Made by a program: the position numbers and the translations under genes
The notes under the pieces: generated by a model
The model's database searches: none
The model's input: the letters and a program-made list of their open reading frames with translations, nothing else
What the model was told of the DNA's origin: nothing
Assembly: GCA_028751875.1 (NCBI GenBank)
Contig: CM054140.1
Span: forward strand, 47,323,051 to 47,387,050
Reading direction: 5' to 3'
Source: Rapana venosa
Lineage: Eukaryota > Mollusca > Gastropoda > Neogastropoda > Muricidae
Length of the DNA: 64,000 nucleotides
Part shown: positions 11,646 to 21,894 of the stretch, piece after piece
Layout: the number at the start of each line of letters is the position of its first letter
How positions within the stretch are numbered: position 1 is the stretch's first letter

Positions 11646-11884
11646 TTTTTTTTAATCGTTTTAAAACTTTTTCGGGGGAGGGGGAGTAGGGCTGCTTCGA
11701 GTTGTTTGTTTGTCTATTGTTTGTTGGAGATTGTTGTTGGTTGTTTGGCTTTTTTGTTTTGTGTTGTTGTTGTTTTTGGGGGGTAGGCTATTTTTCCTTG
11801 GTTCGGGTGAAGAAAGAAGTGTGAGCGTGCGTTTACCTTGTGTCATAATGGGCGAAGCTCCTATTCTCTCCTCATTTATTTATT

Positions 11885-12105
11885 TTTTATTTATTTATTC
11901 TTTTATATCGAGGATAATGGAATAAGCACTTACGTACTTTTTTTTTTAACATCAAGTCCCTGTGTGTATGCGGTTTTGTCAAATCTGTCATCCGTTCCCA
12001 CCGGCACACAATGGCCTACTCTTAACGAAAAGCGGAACAGGATTTAGCGTGTGCGCAAGATGTACTGCGTGCGTTCGCACACGGGACCAACGTCTTCATG
12101 TTCGG
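11885..12105 (-). repeat. SINE A, tail and body
   Basis: Minus-strand body (AACATCTTGCGCACACG-like) and tail (TCGATATAAAA and (TAAA)n). The head is replaced by unrelated sequence at about 12090. Confidence 0.8.
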
Positions 12106-12132
12106 TCCTTCATGAATGAGGCCTGGCCTGGC

Positions 12133-12332
12133 AGACACAGCACAGCACGGCACAGCACAGCACAGCACGGCACGGCACGGCACGGCACGGCACGGCACGG
12201 CACGGCACGGCACGGCACGCACGGCACGGCACAGCACGGCACAGCACAGCACGGCACAGCACAGCACGGCACAGCACAGCACGCACAGCAGCACAACAGC
12301 ACAGCACAGCACAGCACAACACAGCACATCCC
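12133..12332. repeat. (CACGG)n/(CACAG)n pentanucleotide array
   Basis: About 200 bp alternating CACGG and CACAG units, ordered in blocks, with a few shortened units near 12283. Both strands give open frames only because of the simple repeat. Confidence 0.95.
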
Positions 12333-12654
12333 AAGGCTTCAATCGATGCACGCACACTCCTTTGGCGCTAAAATGGCTGGTTAGGTAGATAATAAGGCGA
12401 TGTGTAGCCACCGTGCGTTATTGATTGATTGATCGATTGATCGATCGATTTGGGTTGTCGATAGTTTATTGGCGGAGAAATGGAACTAAATTTTGCAGTC
12501 TTGGTCTGTTTTTGCCTTGGGGGAAAGGGGGGGGGGGGGGGGTGAAGAGGATTATTAGGAGGGGCTGCACTGTTTTCAGTTGACACCGGAGATATTTTTG
12601 TTTTTTGCTTGATGTTCTTTCTTTCTGTAAAAGTAATAAGACACCTTTAACGCT

Positions 12655-13015
12655 GAACCTCCCCATTCCACACACACGCGCGCGCGCGCGCGCACACACA
12701 CACACAACAACCACTACCATCACGTGTGCGTGCGCACGCCATGCCCATCGCTATAGTTACAAGGAATTTATTATTTTTTTAATTTGTCTTTTTAATGATT
12801 TTGTTTTTCACAAGAACCTCCCCATTCCACACACACACGCCGCACACACACATACACACACGTGCGCGGGCACGCACGCACGCAGCACGCGCGCACGCAC
12901 ACACATACACCACCACCACATATACACGCGCGCGCGTGTACGCCCATGCCCATCATTATATTTACAAGTTTATTATTTGTTAGATTCGTCTTTTTAATTA
13001 TCTTTTTCACATTTT
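12655..13015. repeat. Tandem duplication of ~165 bp around CA/CG repeats
   Basis: Two copies start at CCTCCCCATTCCACACAC (12658 and 12818), contain CA/CG microsatellite DNA, then share CGCCCATGCCCATC and a T-rich end. The unit duplicated as a block and each internal microsatellite then diverged. Confidence 0.75.
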
Positions 13016-13307
13016 TGTTCTTTTGTTGTTCTTCTTGTCTTTTATTGATGTTTTTTAAGTTTGGGTTTTAATATTAATATGATGCTTTTCTTTTTGACAG
13101 ATCATTTTGATTTTACACCATTTACTTTTTCTTTTAATACAGTTGGGGGTCACTTAGGTTGACAGTAGGTTTTGTTGCTGTGAATGCATTTTGACATCAT
13201 ACATAATAACAAAACATAAGTGTAATAACATAATAGAATGACACAAGATACAGCCACGCGTAGTATAAAACGCTTCCATAAAGTTTTTCGCGGGTTGTTA
13301 GATACTT

Positions 13308-13490
13308 GTCTGTTGTTGTTGTTGTGCGTTTCCCAGCTTAATACTCTGGGGGTCACCATCCAGAATGCGCACCGTGACTCACTCATAACACCTGGGAATC
13401 ACTGTGAGATTGAAATTGCACTCTGAATGGGAAGTTTGCGTGTATGACTGTTTTTAAGTTCCTCGCCATATAGGCAGCCATACTCCGACT
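13308..13490 (+). repeat. Dispersed repeat J
   Basis: Matches 47906-48120: CCAGCTTAA, ACCTGGGAATCACTG, then a GCGTGTATGA block and the end near GGCAGCCATAC. No tRNA-like head is visible. The last bases resemble the reverse of module D. 13016-13307 shows nothing. Confidence 0.6.
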
Positions 13491-13755
13491 TCCCCCAGCC
13501 AAGTTAAGCAGCGTCGAGCTTGGTTACCAATTGGATGGGTGACCGTTTTCGCGCCTTGGCTTCAATACAGTTCCCCCAGTTCCCCCAGCTGTAAATAGGT
13601 ACCTGCCCTCTTTAGGGTCAGGGAAGGTAAAGCAGCGAGGGAGAGGAGATGGGCGCCGCCCTCAATATGCTGGCCCCTAGAGAGGTGAGGTCTCTGACGC
13701 CTCGCTCCCCTACGACCTTATAGGTTATGGGACACCTTTACCTTTACCTTTACTC
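13491..13755 (+). repeat. SINE B, head replaced
   Basis: Starts directly after repeat J with CCCCCAGCCAAGTTAAGCAG, the 5S-like segment, and continues through the B body to CCTTTACCTTTACC. The tRNA-like part is absent, showing that the 5S-like part persists without it. Confidence 0.75.
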
Positions 13756-13920
13756 CGACTTCAGAGGATAGATACGTGTCTTATCTACGTTAAAAAGTCT
13801 GCTTTTGTGAACTTGTGAAATTTCAAACTAGGAGGCCTTTTTTACAGTGAAAACCCCAATTTTGTCTTGACTTGTACTTTAGAATTTGTCTAGACTTATA
13901 CTTTAGTATAATGTATTGTA

Positions 13921-14218
13921 GACCAAGAGGACGGGATAGCTCAGTGGTCAGAGCACTCGCTTTCCCCAAGCTAGGGTTAAGCAGTAATGAGCGTGGTTAC
14001 CAAGTTGATGGGTGACCCTTCTTGCCTCTAGGCTTCAGTACAGTCCCCCCAGTTCCCCCAGCTGTAAATGGGTACCTGCCCTCTTTAGGGTCAGGGAAGG
14101 TAGAGCAGCGAGGGAGAGGAGATGGGCGCCTCCCTCAATACGCTGGCCCCTGGAGAAGCTGAGGTCTCTGATGCCTCGCTCCCCAACGACAGCATAGGTC
14201 ATGGGAACACCTTTACCT
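13921..14218 (+). repeat. SINE B, complete but diverged
   Basis: Box A region GGGATAGCTCAGTGGTCAGA, a mutated 5S-like segment (GGTTACCAAGTTGATGGGTG), then the B body and end. About 165 bp of unassigned DNA separates it from the previous copy. Confidence 0.8.
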
Positions 14219-14234
14219 TTATTGTGGTGTAATA

Positions 14235-14695
14235 CAATGTGGTGTGGTGGATCGGTGGTCTAGAGGTAACGCGTCTGTCTAGAAAGCAAAAAGTCCGGGT
14301 CGGAAGTGTGCGGTGGTTCGAATCCCGTTTAGACCTGAAACTTTTCCCCCATCCATTAGATCATGAGTAGTGGTCTGGGTGCTAGTCTTTCGGGTGAGAC
14401 GATAAACCCAGGTCCGTGTGTTACGCATAATTATTATTTAGCGCACGTAAAAGAACCCACGGCAACAAGAGAGTTGTCCCTGGCAAAATTCTGTAGGGGA
14501 AAAAAGCCACTTTGATAGGGAAATAAATACAGTTGCAGACAGGAGAAAAGAAGAACAAAAAAAGTGGTGGCGCTGCTCTTGTGGCGATACGCTCTTCCCC
14601 GGGGAGAGCAGCCCGAATTTCACGCAGAGAAATCTGTCTTGACTTAAAGTGGTATACATAAATAAATAAATAAATAAATAAATAAATAGGAGAGG
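14235..14695 (+). repeat. SINE C, complete reference copy
   Basis: tRNA-like head (A box GTGGTCTAGAGGTAACG, B box GGTTCGAATCC), body with GCTAGTCTTTCGGGTGAGAC, core GCGCACGTAAAAGAACCCAC and GGCAACAAGAGAGTTGTCCC, a GC-rich block near GAGAGCAGCCCG, then GACTTAAAGTGGTATA and (AATA)n. This is tRNA-type SINE architecture with a conserved central domain. Confidence 0.85.
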
Positions 14696-14751
14696 GGAGT
14701 GTGTTGCATTGTATTGCATGTAAAGTCATTGAAAAGTAGTTCTCTACATGA

Positions 14752-15052
14752 AAGTAGGGGATGGGATAGCTCAGTGGTCGGAGCACTCGCTTTCCCCCAG
14801 CCAAGTTAAGCAGCGTCGAGCGTGGTTACCAGTTGGATGGGTGACCGTTTGCGCGCCTTGGCTTCAGTACAGTTCCCCCAGTTCACCCAGCTGTAAATGG
14901 GTACCTGCCCTCTTTAGGGTCAGGGAAGGTAAAGCAGCGAGGGAGAGGAGATGGGCGCCGCCCTCAATATGCTGGCCCTAGAGAAGTGAGGTCTCTGACG
15001 CCTCGCTCCCCTACGACCTTATAGGTTATGGGACTCCTTTACCTTTTCCTTT
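14752..15052 (+). repeat. SINE B, complete reference copy (tRNA/5S chimera)
   Basis: Positions 14759-14790 carry a tRNA-like A box (ATAGCTCAGTGGTCGGAGC). Positions 14803-14847 match the 5S rRNA internal region: AAGTTAAGCAGCGTCGAGC, GGTTA, then TTGGATGGGTGACCG. The remaining ~200 bp is family-specific (CAGCTGTAAATGGGTACC, GATGGGCGCCGCCCTCAA) and ends CTTTACCTTTTCC. Promoter activity is inference from the motifs. Confidence 0.85.
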
Positions 15053-15217
15053 TACATGAAAGTTGGGCTGCTGTCCGTAGGAAGAGGATGGTTACAGCCT
15101 TGGAACAGCATGCAGTACCCCTCGTTTCCCTTGTCTGTGTCTACCCAAGTAACTTGCTTGTCTGTCAGGATGCCAGCATTTTTATCCTGACAGAAAGATA
15201 CCTTTACTCACAAAGGG

Positions 15218-15546
15218 GGGACGGGACAGACTGGTGGTTAGAGTGATGTATTCGTTATCTGCTGACCCAGGTTCGATTCACGTTCGAGAGGATTTTTCCT
15301 CTGGAGTTTACTTCAGTGCCGACTCCACTACCCCCAAAAAGTCTTTCGGATGAGACTATAAACCGAGGCCCCGTGTGCGAACGCACGCAGAACATCTTGC
15401 GCACACGTTAAAACCCGTTCCGCTTTTCGGAAGAGTAGGCCATTGTGTGCCGGTGGGAACGGATGACAGAATTGACAAAACTGCATACACACGGGGACTG
15501 GATGAAAAAAAGCACGTGAATGCTTATTCCATTATCCTCGAAATAG
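15218..15546 (+). repeat. SINE A, complete, interrupted at its tail
   Basis: Head with A box (ACAGACTGGTGGTTAGAG) and B box (GGTTCGATTC), body through AACATCTTGCGCACACG, and tail up to ATCCTCGAAATA. The (AATA)n end resumes at 15814 after an inserted SINE B. Confidence 0.85.
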
Positions 15547-15813
15547 GTAGGAGGTAAAGGAGTCCCATAACCTATAAGGTCGTAGGGGAGCGAGGCGTCA
15601 GAGACCTCAGCTTCTCTAGGGGCCAGCATATTGAGGGCGGCGCCCATCTCCTCTCCCTCGCTGCTTTACCTTCCCTGACCCTAAAGAGGCAGGTACCCAT
15701 TTACAGCTGGGTGAACTGGGGGACTGTACTGAAGCCAAGGCGCGCAAACGGTCACCCATCCAAGTGGTAACCACGCTCGACGCTGCTTAACTTGGCTGGG
15801 GGAAAGCGAGTGC
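15546..15813 (-). repeat. SINE B inserted in SINE A with 12-bp target duplication
   Basis: A 5'-truncated minus-strand B copy is flanked by ATCCTCGAAATA at 15534-15545 and again at 15814-15825. The duplicated site is the tail of the host SINE A. This shows directly that B was retroposed after A was in place. Confidence 0.85.
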
Positions 15814-15974
15814 ATCCTCGAAATAAAAGAGTAAAATAAATAAATAAAATTTAAAAACCCAACGCATGCTCCCATTATTTCTATTACGAAGTCTGAACAT
15901 CCCTGCAAAAATCTTCTCTAGTGCCCCCACCGATACAAGGGCCAACAAGATAGGACAGGAGAGCAGAGGTGAGG

Positions 15975-16095
15975 ACTATCCCCGAAGTCGGAATGCGGCT
16001 ACCTTATGGAGGGTAAAAACGGGTCGCATAGATACCCAAAAATCTCACCAGGTATGGACCTCACACACACACACACTAGCTTCAGCCAAGGAATG
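15975..16095 (+). repeat. SINE tail module D, solo
   Basis: Contains GAAGTCGGAATGCGGCTACC, an AAATCTCACCAGG block and the end TAGCTTCAGCCAAGGAA, with a short CA run inserted. 16096-16450 is gene-free with G-rich patches. Confidence 0.6.
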
Positions 16096-16447
16096 ACCAA
16101 GACCCCCCAAAAAGTGTACTAAATAAGTGCTGCACACGCTTAAACCTTAAGTTTATCATTTCGTCCCCCATTTTAAGTCCAGAAGTAGGACTTTAAAAAA
16201 AAAGTGTGGGTTGGGGGGGGGGGAGGGACAAGGCAGGTCGGGGAGGGGGTGGGGGCTGGGGGGCGGGCTAGAGTTTTGAATAGAATTAAAATCTCTAAAC
16301 TTTCCATTAGTTTGAAGCAGCAAACCACTGAACCATGAACCTGACCATGTCTTCCTGTTCTTTGTCCTTCGAGAGTTGGGTTTTTTCTTACTGGTTAATT
16401 CAATTTCTTCTGCTTCTTGTGTGTCTCGGCTATTTGTGGGTTGTTAG

Positions 16448-16449
<2 letters not shown>

Positions 16450-16497
<48 letters not shown>

Positions 16498-16800
16498 TTG
16501 GTGTGTCGGTGGTAGTGGTGGTGGTGGTGGTGGTGGTGCTGCTGCTGTGCTGCTGCTGCTTGCTGTCTCTGTGTAGCCTTACTAACCACCTTGCAGGACA
16601 GATGCAGGTGTGTGTGTGTGTGGTATGTGTGTGTGTGTGTGATGTGTGTGTGTGTGTGTGTATGTGGTGTATGTGTGTGTGTATATGTGTATGTGTGTTG
16701 TGTGTGGTGTTGCTGTTGCTGCTGCTGCTGCTACTGCTATTGTTACTTCTGTGTACCTTACTAACCACCTTTCAGGACAGATGCATGGGTGTGTGTGTGC
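16450..16800. repeat. Tandem duplication with GT, GGT and GCT microsatellites
   Basis: The segment CTTACTAACCACCTTGCAGG at about 16579 recurs as CTTACTAACCACCTTTCAGG at about 16757. Each is followed by GACAGATGCA and a GT run and preceded by a GCT run. A ~178-bp unit was duplicated. Confidence 0.75.
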
Positions 16801-16874
16801 GTTCATCCTATTTAACGCCTCTTATGTTGCACATAGTTTGTGAGGTGTGTGTATTGGGGGAGGGGGTGCAAGAG

Positions 16875-17035
16875 ATAGAGACAGACAGGACAAAGAGAGA
16901 GAGAGAGAGAAAGAGGGAGACAGACAGACAAATAGACAGACAGACAAATTAGACAGACAGACAAATAGAAAGAGAAAGAGAGAGAGAGAGAGAGATGTGA
17001 GAGAGGAGAGAGAAAGGGAGGGAGACAAGAGGAAG
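16875..17035. repeat. GA and GACA microsatellite
   Basis: Alternating (GA)n and (GACA)n blocks; Ser/Leu and Arg/Glu frames are artefacts. Confidence 0.9.
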
Positions 17036-17164
17036 TTTTGTGAGTGTGTGTACGCGCGTGCGTGCGTGATTGCGTGCGCTTGTGCACATGTTTTGTATGT
17101 CTGCCCGTGCGTACAGACAACGTAAAGAGTCATGGGTCACTGCCTAGGACGCGGACTGGCTTCA

Positions 17165-17238
17165 AAGCGGTTAGAGTTGTGGACACTCGTCTGTTATAGT
17201 AACCTAAGACCCGGGGTTCAAATCCCCTTTGAGATATC
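17165..17238 (+). repeat. tRNA-like SINE head fragment
   Basis: A box-like GCGGTTAGAGTTG and B box GGGGTTCAAATCCCC at tRNA-like spacing. The remaining sequence does not give a convincing cloverleaf by eye. Confidence 0.4.
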
Positions 17239-17315
17239 TTTATTCCATGGCATTTTTTTCTTCACTACCGCTGACATTGGTTTCCACTCTTTGTTTCTGC
17301 ACAAGTCCTGAAGAA

Positions 17316-17337
17316 ATCTCTCTCTCTCTCTCCCTCC

Positions 17338-17380
<43 letters not shown>

Positions 17381-17385
17381 CGCCA
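17316..17385. repeat. (CT)n microsatellite
   Basis: CT run with CCCT and TTCT interruptions. 17386-17587 has no gene. Confidence 0.9.
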
Positions 17386-17587
17386 TGGCATCTAGTCACC
17401 CTGAGATTGTGCGCAGCCTTGCTTTATATTTGTGTAAAGCCTTTAGAATGAGAGATATCTTGGTTTCTTAAGTCATATTTTTGGGGAACTGATTTCTTAT
17501 TGTGGTAGTTGTGGGTATACATTAACACTTTGGGTTTTTTTTTGTGTGTGTGGGTGTTACTTATTTTTCTCACTAAAATACTAAACA

Positions 17588-17665
17588 GTTTGGCAACCCC
17601 TCTTCATGTATGGGCCAAAGTCCTTTTTGTGAATAAATCTTTCGAGTTCGAGTTTTCTCTCTCTC
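17588..17665 (+). repeat. Dispersed repeat L with CT-rich 3' end
   Basis: Reads CAACCCCTCTTCATGTATGG, GCCAAAGTCC, then GTGAATAAATCTTTCGAG and a CT-rich stretch. Related copies are at 18350, 18586 and 21005, each next to a CT/GA microsatellite. Confidence 0.6.
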
Positions 17666-17871
17666 CGCTCTTCCTCTGCGTTTTCCTGATCTGGAAAAGA
17701 TGCGTAGCAGTTGGTGCCAGGTCTTCTTCTCCTGAGATTCTTGTAACCAAACTCTGCAGGAGGTCTGCCCGCTGGCCTCAGCCCCCTGACACATTCCCAC
17801 TCGAGAGCAAAGTCCTTTGGATGAGACGATCCATTCAGGGAGGGAAGGAACACTCGCATTTCGTCTCGCAC

Positions 17872-17990
17872 TTCTTTTTTCGTTCCTCGGCTAGAGCTCA
17901 CGAGGTTTACCATTGGTCAGATTTTGCGAATGCGACTTTTTTTGTGCCCACCATGAAGGTAGCCGCATTCTGACTTCGGGTATTTGTGGA
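17872..17990 (-). repeat. SINE tail module D, solo
   Basis: Minus-strand copy with GAAGTCAGAATGCGGCTACC and the end GTGAGCTCTAGCCGAGGAAC. 17991-18185 is unassigned. Confidence 0.65.
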
Positions 17991-18189
17991 CACTCTTTTT
18001 AAAAAAAACAACCCACCCCAACCACCATTCGTTAGAAGAGTTAGGCCAACTTGAAGCCACCGATATGCATGACACGAATGTATACCTAGCCTGCGATATG
18101 TGAGCTTGGATAGGGGATGGGGCACCGCCAGGTTTTAATGAGCGCAGGATACACATGCATCAGCACTTCAAAGCGGTGCCCTCGGGGAG

Positions 18190-18307
18190 TAAGAGGCGAA
18201 GAGAAGAGAAGGAGGGAGGGAGAGAGGGAGGGAGGGATGGAGAGAAAGAGGGGGGGAGAGAGAAAGAGAATGAATGAATGAATAATGAATGAATGAATGA
18301 TCTTTCA

Positions 18308-18347
<40 letters not shown>

Positions 18348-18502
18348 ACTCTGAACTCTGAACTCTGAACAGGTTTAATGTACATTGGCCTTTGGCCACA
18401 CTACATACAGTGGGGCAAGGCAAAAAGGCAAGTGAAGGAAACGAAATGCAAAAAGAGATCGTCACATTTTCCATCTAAGCCAGGAGAGAGAGGGGGGGGG
18501 GG

Positions 18503-18550
<48 letters not shown>

Positions 18551-18645
18551 GAGAGAGAGAGAGAGAGAGAGAAAACTGTGAGAGAATTTACTCATCAAAA
18601 GGCCGTTGGCCCATACATGAAGGGGGTTGTTAATCAATTCACTGA
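18190..18645 (-). repeat. GA microsatellites with two repeat L copies
   Basis: GA and GGGA blocks, an ATGA run (18268-18300), then L-like sequence (18350-18412; GGCCAAAGGCC on the minus strand) and a further GA block. A second minus-strand L copy follows at 18586-18645 (CAACCCCCTTCATGTATGGG). GA arrays abut the 3' end of each L copy. Confidence 0.7.
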
Positions 18646-18704
18646 ATAATGACAGGAATATACGGTGAAAAACAGCGGTGACAAACAAATGCAAACAAAG
18701 CCAG

Positions 18705-18708
<4 letters not shown>

Positions 18709-18775
<67 letters not shown>
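18709..18775. repeat. (AG)n microsatellite
   Basis: Nearly perfect AG run of about 33 units. Confidence 0.95.
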
Positions 18776-18778
<3 letters not shown>

Positions 18779-18964
18779 ACAGCCTGGAAATTCCCATCAC
18801 AAACTCTGGGAGTAGCAGTCATAATAACCCAAGCAGGACCTTTTGGCGATCTGACCAGCATAACAACGGCCTGGTTGGCTCATTTCTTCTGTTTACAGTA
18901 GGGGACACGACACGAGAAGACAGGTGGCAGAGCGGTTAAGACGTTCCCTTCCTTCACCTTCACC

Positions 18965-19197
18965 TATCCCGTAGTCCCGTGGACCGTGGGGGCACAACTG
19001 AAGATTTTGCAACCAGCTTCCTCCACAGTCCTCTGCTTTCTGTAGTAAATCGTCACACTCAAGGTCAGTCAGTCCACTCTCTGATGTTGTCTTCCCATCG
19101 TTTTCTCTGTCTGCCTCTTCGTCTCCCTCTTTGTACTGTTTTCCGTGGGACTTGTCTTGGCCAGTCCAGATGTTCGTGTGACATGTCATTACCATTC
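18965..19197 (-). pseudogene. Short LINE reverse-transcriptase C-terminal remnant
   Basis: Minus-strand frames give pieces resembling the RGRQRKRW..NI.EWT.LE block and following residues common at the C-terminus of RTE/Jockey-group proteins, with a frame change in the middle. The plus-strand text resembles the corresponding part of the better preserved LINE near 61180-61330. Confidence 0.4.
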
Positions 19198-19286
19198 TAG
19201 TTTACGTTTTTTCACTGGAGTCTGAAGCTCGCCATAATTATGGCCCGATGGGGTCTTTTAATTCTGGTTTTCACTTTCTCGTTAGT

Positions 19287-19695
19287 GATGTGGCCTCTGC
19301 ATGAGGCACATACCTGCCTGAACTGTAAACCGTGAGGTTCTGGGTTCGATTCCCAACCTTGCCCTTTCATCCCAGTTTGGCGAGAAAAATAAATCGAACT
19401 GATCGGATGAGACTAGAAACCGAGGCCTCGTCTGCAAAGGCACACAGAACATCTTGCGTACACGTTAAAAACCCAGTCTGCCATTTGGAAGAGTAGGCCA
19501 TTTCGTGCCGATAAGAACGGATGACAATTTTTTATTAATGCATGCACACAGGTGTCGTGTTTAGACACCATCACGGAAGCCGGAATGCGGCTGCCTGAAT
19601 GAGGGGAGGGGAGGGCGGTGGCAAACACAAAAATCTCACCATTGGTGAACCTCGGAATTCTAGCTGAGGAACATACAATAAATAAACAAACAAAC
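19287..19695 (+). repeat. SINE with head E, body A and tail D
   Basis: A box-like GAGGCACATACCTGCC, B box GGTTCGATTCCC, then the A body (GGATGAGACTAGAAACCGAG, AACATCTTGCGTACACG) and at about 19555 tail D (GAAGCCGGAATGCGGCTGCC, ending AGCTGAGGAAC and (AATA)n). Three modules are colinear in one copy. Confidence 0.8.
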
Positions 19696-20099
19696 AAAGG
19701 CCGCCAACTATGAATGCTCTGTGAATGCAAAGCCCAAGTGACCGACATTTGGATGAAGGAATGGAAAAAAAAATCTTCAAAAAAAAAAAAAACAACAACA
19801 AAAACCCGGAACGACTGGCAATCCCATGGACACAGACCACGCGAAATGGTCGTTCAGTTCCTTTCTTCTCTTCTCTCTGTCGGGTTCTTTCTTCTCTTTA
19901 CGAGTCTGCTGATAGAGAGAGGCGTTGCACAGGGATACGGGGTGACCTGGATTCCATATGTATGCATGTCAGGCGTATGAAAGCCCGTGAAAGCAGCAGC
20001 ACGCGTAGCCATTCATGTCCACTTGTTTAGTTGGTCGTGGCAGAAACGCCAAACTAGCCTTTGTCTATTGCCCCGACACAGTGAGTGAGTGGCACTGTT

Positions 20100-20639
20100 T
20101 GGGGGGAAAACGCGAACACATACAAGCACATGCATACATGCACGCACGCACATACACACATACACGCAGACGCGTGCGCACACACACTCATGGTACTTTG
20201 CAAAGATGAGAGAGTCTCTCTCTCTCACGCATGCACGCACACACATGCCCACGCCCTCACACACACACACACACATACACACAGGCGCGCGCGCGCACAC
20301 ACTCACACACATACACACAAACACACATACAAACATACACACACACAAACATACACACACAAGCACGCACACACGCACAGAGAGAGAGCATGATTTTGAG
20401 AAATACTGAAGGAGAGTAGTGGGGTGTGGGGTGGGGGAGGGGGGTTACACATAGGGTTCCGTGGATGAGTATATCCCAGAGAAATATAGACATCCAAAAC
20501 ATCAACAATGAAGAAAAAACATACGTTGACGCGCATGTACATGCAACATATACACACAGCGCACGCGCACATGCCATAAATACACACAGCATGCATATAT
20601 GTGCACGTGTGTGTGCATTCATGCGCGCGCACACATGCC

Positions 20640-20679
<40 letters not shown>

Positions 20680-20680
20680 A
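20100..20680. repeat. Two (CA)n arrays
   Basis: CA-rich DNA with (CG)n and CATA variants at 20120-20395 and 20540-20680, about 140 bases apart. No gene between. Confidence 0.9.
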
Positions 20681-20738
20681 TGTGGCCTTTTGGTGGGCAG
20701 CATAGTCTGTGGAAGGTTGAACAAGATGATATGCGTGG

Positions 20739-20743
<5 letters not shown>

Positions 20744-20802
<59 letters not shown>

Positions 20803-20846
20803 CTCTCTCTTTTCTCCCTCTCCCCTCTCTTCTCTCTCTCTCCTTT

Positions 20847-20884
<38 letters not shown>

Positions 20885-20905
20885 TTTCTTTCTCTCTCTT
20901 TCTCC
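20744..20905. repeat. (CT)n microsatellite
   Basis: About 160 bp of CT with CCCT and TTCT variants. Confidence 0.95.
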
Positions 20906-21004
20906 AAGTATTTTAAGTCTTTTTTTTTTGTAACTGACGTTTTTTGTTACCCAATAAAAGCTTTTTATCGTTGCTTTCTAAAAAGAACAAAAAATTAAAA
21001 TCTA

Positions 21005-21057
21005 GTCTTTTACCAATAACTATAGGCCGATAGCTTTTTTGTGTGAATAAATCCTTC

Positions 21058-21095
<38 letters not shown>
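21005..21095 (+). repeat. Dispersed repeat L with CT tail
   Basis: TATAGGCCGATAGC, then GTGTGAATAAATCCTTCGAA followed immediately by (TC)n. This is the clearest case of the L sequence ending in a CT microsatellite. Confidence 0.65.
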
Positions 21096-21096
<1 letters not shown>

Positions 21097-21321
21097 GACA
21101 GTCGTCCTTGTCGCACTTCTAGTGGAGTATAAACAAAACTATACAAAGCAATCCTAATCCTAAAACCACAATACAGCATGGTCAGGCCATTCAGTGATTG
21201 GCTTCTTTTATTTGCTAAGAGTGCGCTATCCGTCCTCGTAGTCATGTGGCTATAGCAGAGATTCTATGGCCGGTTTTGTTGGGGTTTTTTGTGGTCAGAG
21301 CTCTGTGTGTGTGTGTGGGCG

Positions 21322-21333
21322 GGGTGTGGGGCA

Positions 21334-21398
<65 letters not shown>

Positions 21399-21477
21399 TC
21401 AGTTGTGTCTGGGTCTTTAAGTCGTCGTTAACGAACATAAAAGGAACTTACATACAACATTAACAAAAATTTGTATT

Positions 21478-21525
<48 letters not shown>

Positions 21526-21575
21526 GAGGGGAGAAGGACTCGACAGACAGACAGACCGACAGACAGAGGCAGGCA
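21322..21575. repeat. GA and GACA/GGCA microsatellites
   Basis: Two GA arrays (21332-21397, 21480-21530) with intervening unique DNA, then GACA and GCAG tetranucleotides. Confidence 0.9.
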
Positions 21576-21589
21576 GGCAGGCAGACAAA

Positions 21590-21890
21590 AGTAATGCCGA
21601 AATAAAGGTATTCAGTGTTAGGATGTTTGAGCGTCGGTAGTTTAATTAAGCCTAACAGACACCGCAGAATGAAACAAAAGGCGATGTGTTCGTTTTGAGA
21701 CAGACAGACAGGCACACAGACAGACAGACTTACGGACAGACATACAGATAGATTTTTTTTAACACACAACAAAACATCAGTATAAAATAGATGTCCGTAG
21801 CGTCAGTGTGTTTTATCGCCGCAGTTTTAATTAAGCCCAGACGCAGATGACAACAAAGCATGGCTTTCGTTTGGACAGACAGACATGGCC
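21590..21890. repeat. Diverged duplication, ~150 bp
   Basis: TTTAATTAAGCCTAACAGAC (from 21639) and TTTTAATTAAGCCCAGACGC (from 21826) head related segments that continue through GCGATGTGTTCGTTTTGAGA and GCATGGCTTTCGTTTGGACA to CAGACAGACA. Confidence 0.6.
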
Positions 21891-21894
21891 TCTA

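Noticed and set aside
10854..11786. 310-residue plus-strand open frame and similar long frames in CA, GT, CT and GA arrays
   Set aside because: They are translations of dinucleotide repeats (His-Thr, Cys-Val, Ser-Leu, Arg-Glu) open in several frames at once.
14803..14847. A 5S rRNA gene
   Set aside because: Only the internal ~45 bases match; the 5' third and 3' end of 5S rRNA are absent and the segment lies within a dispersed repeat.
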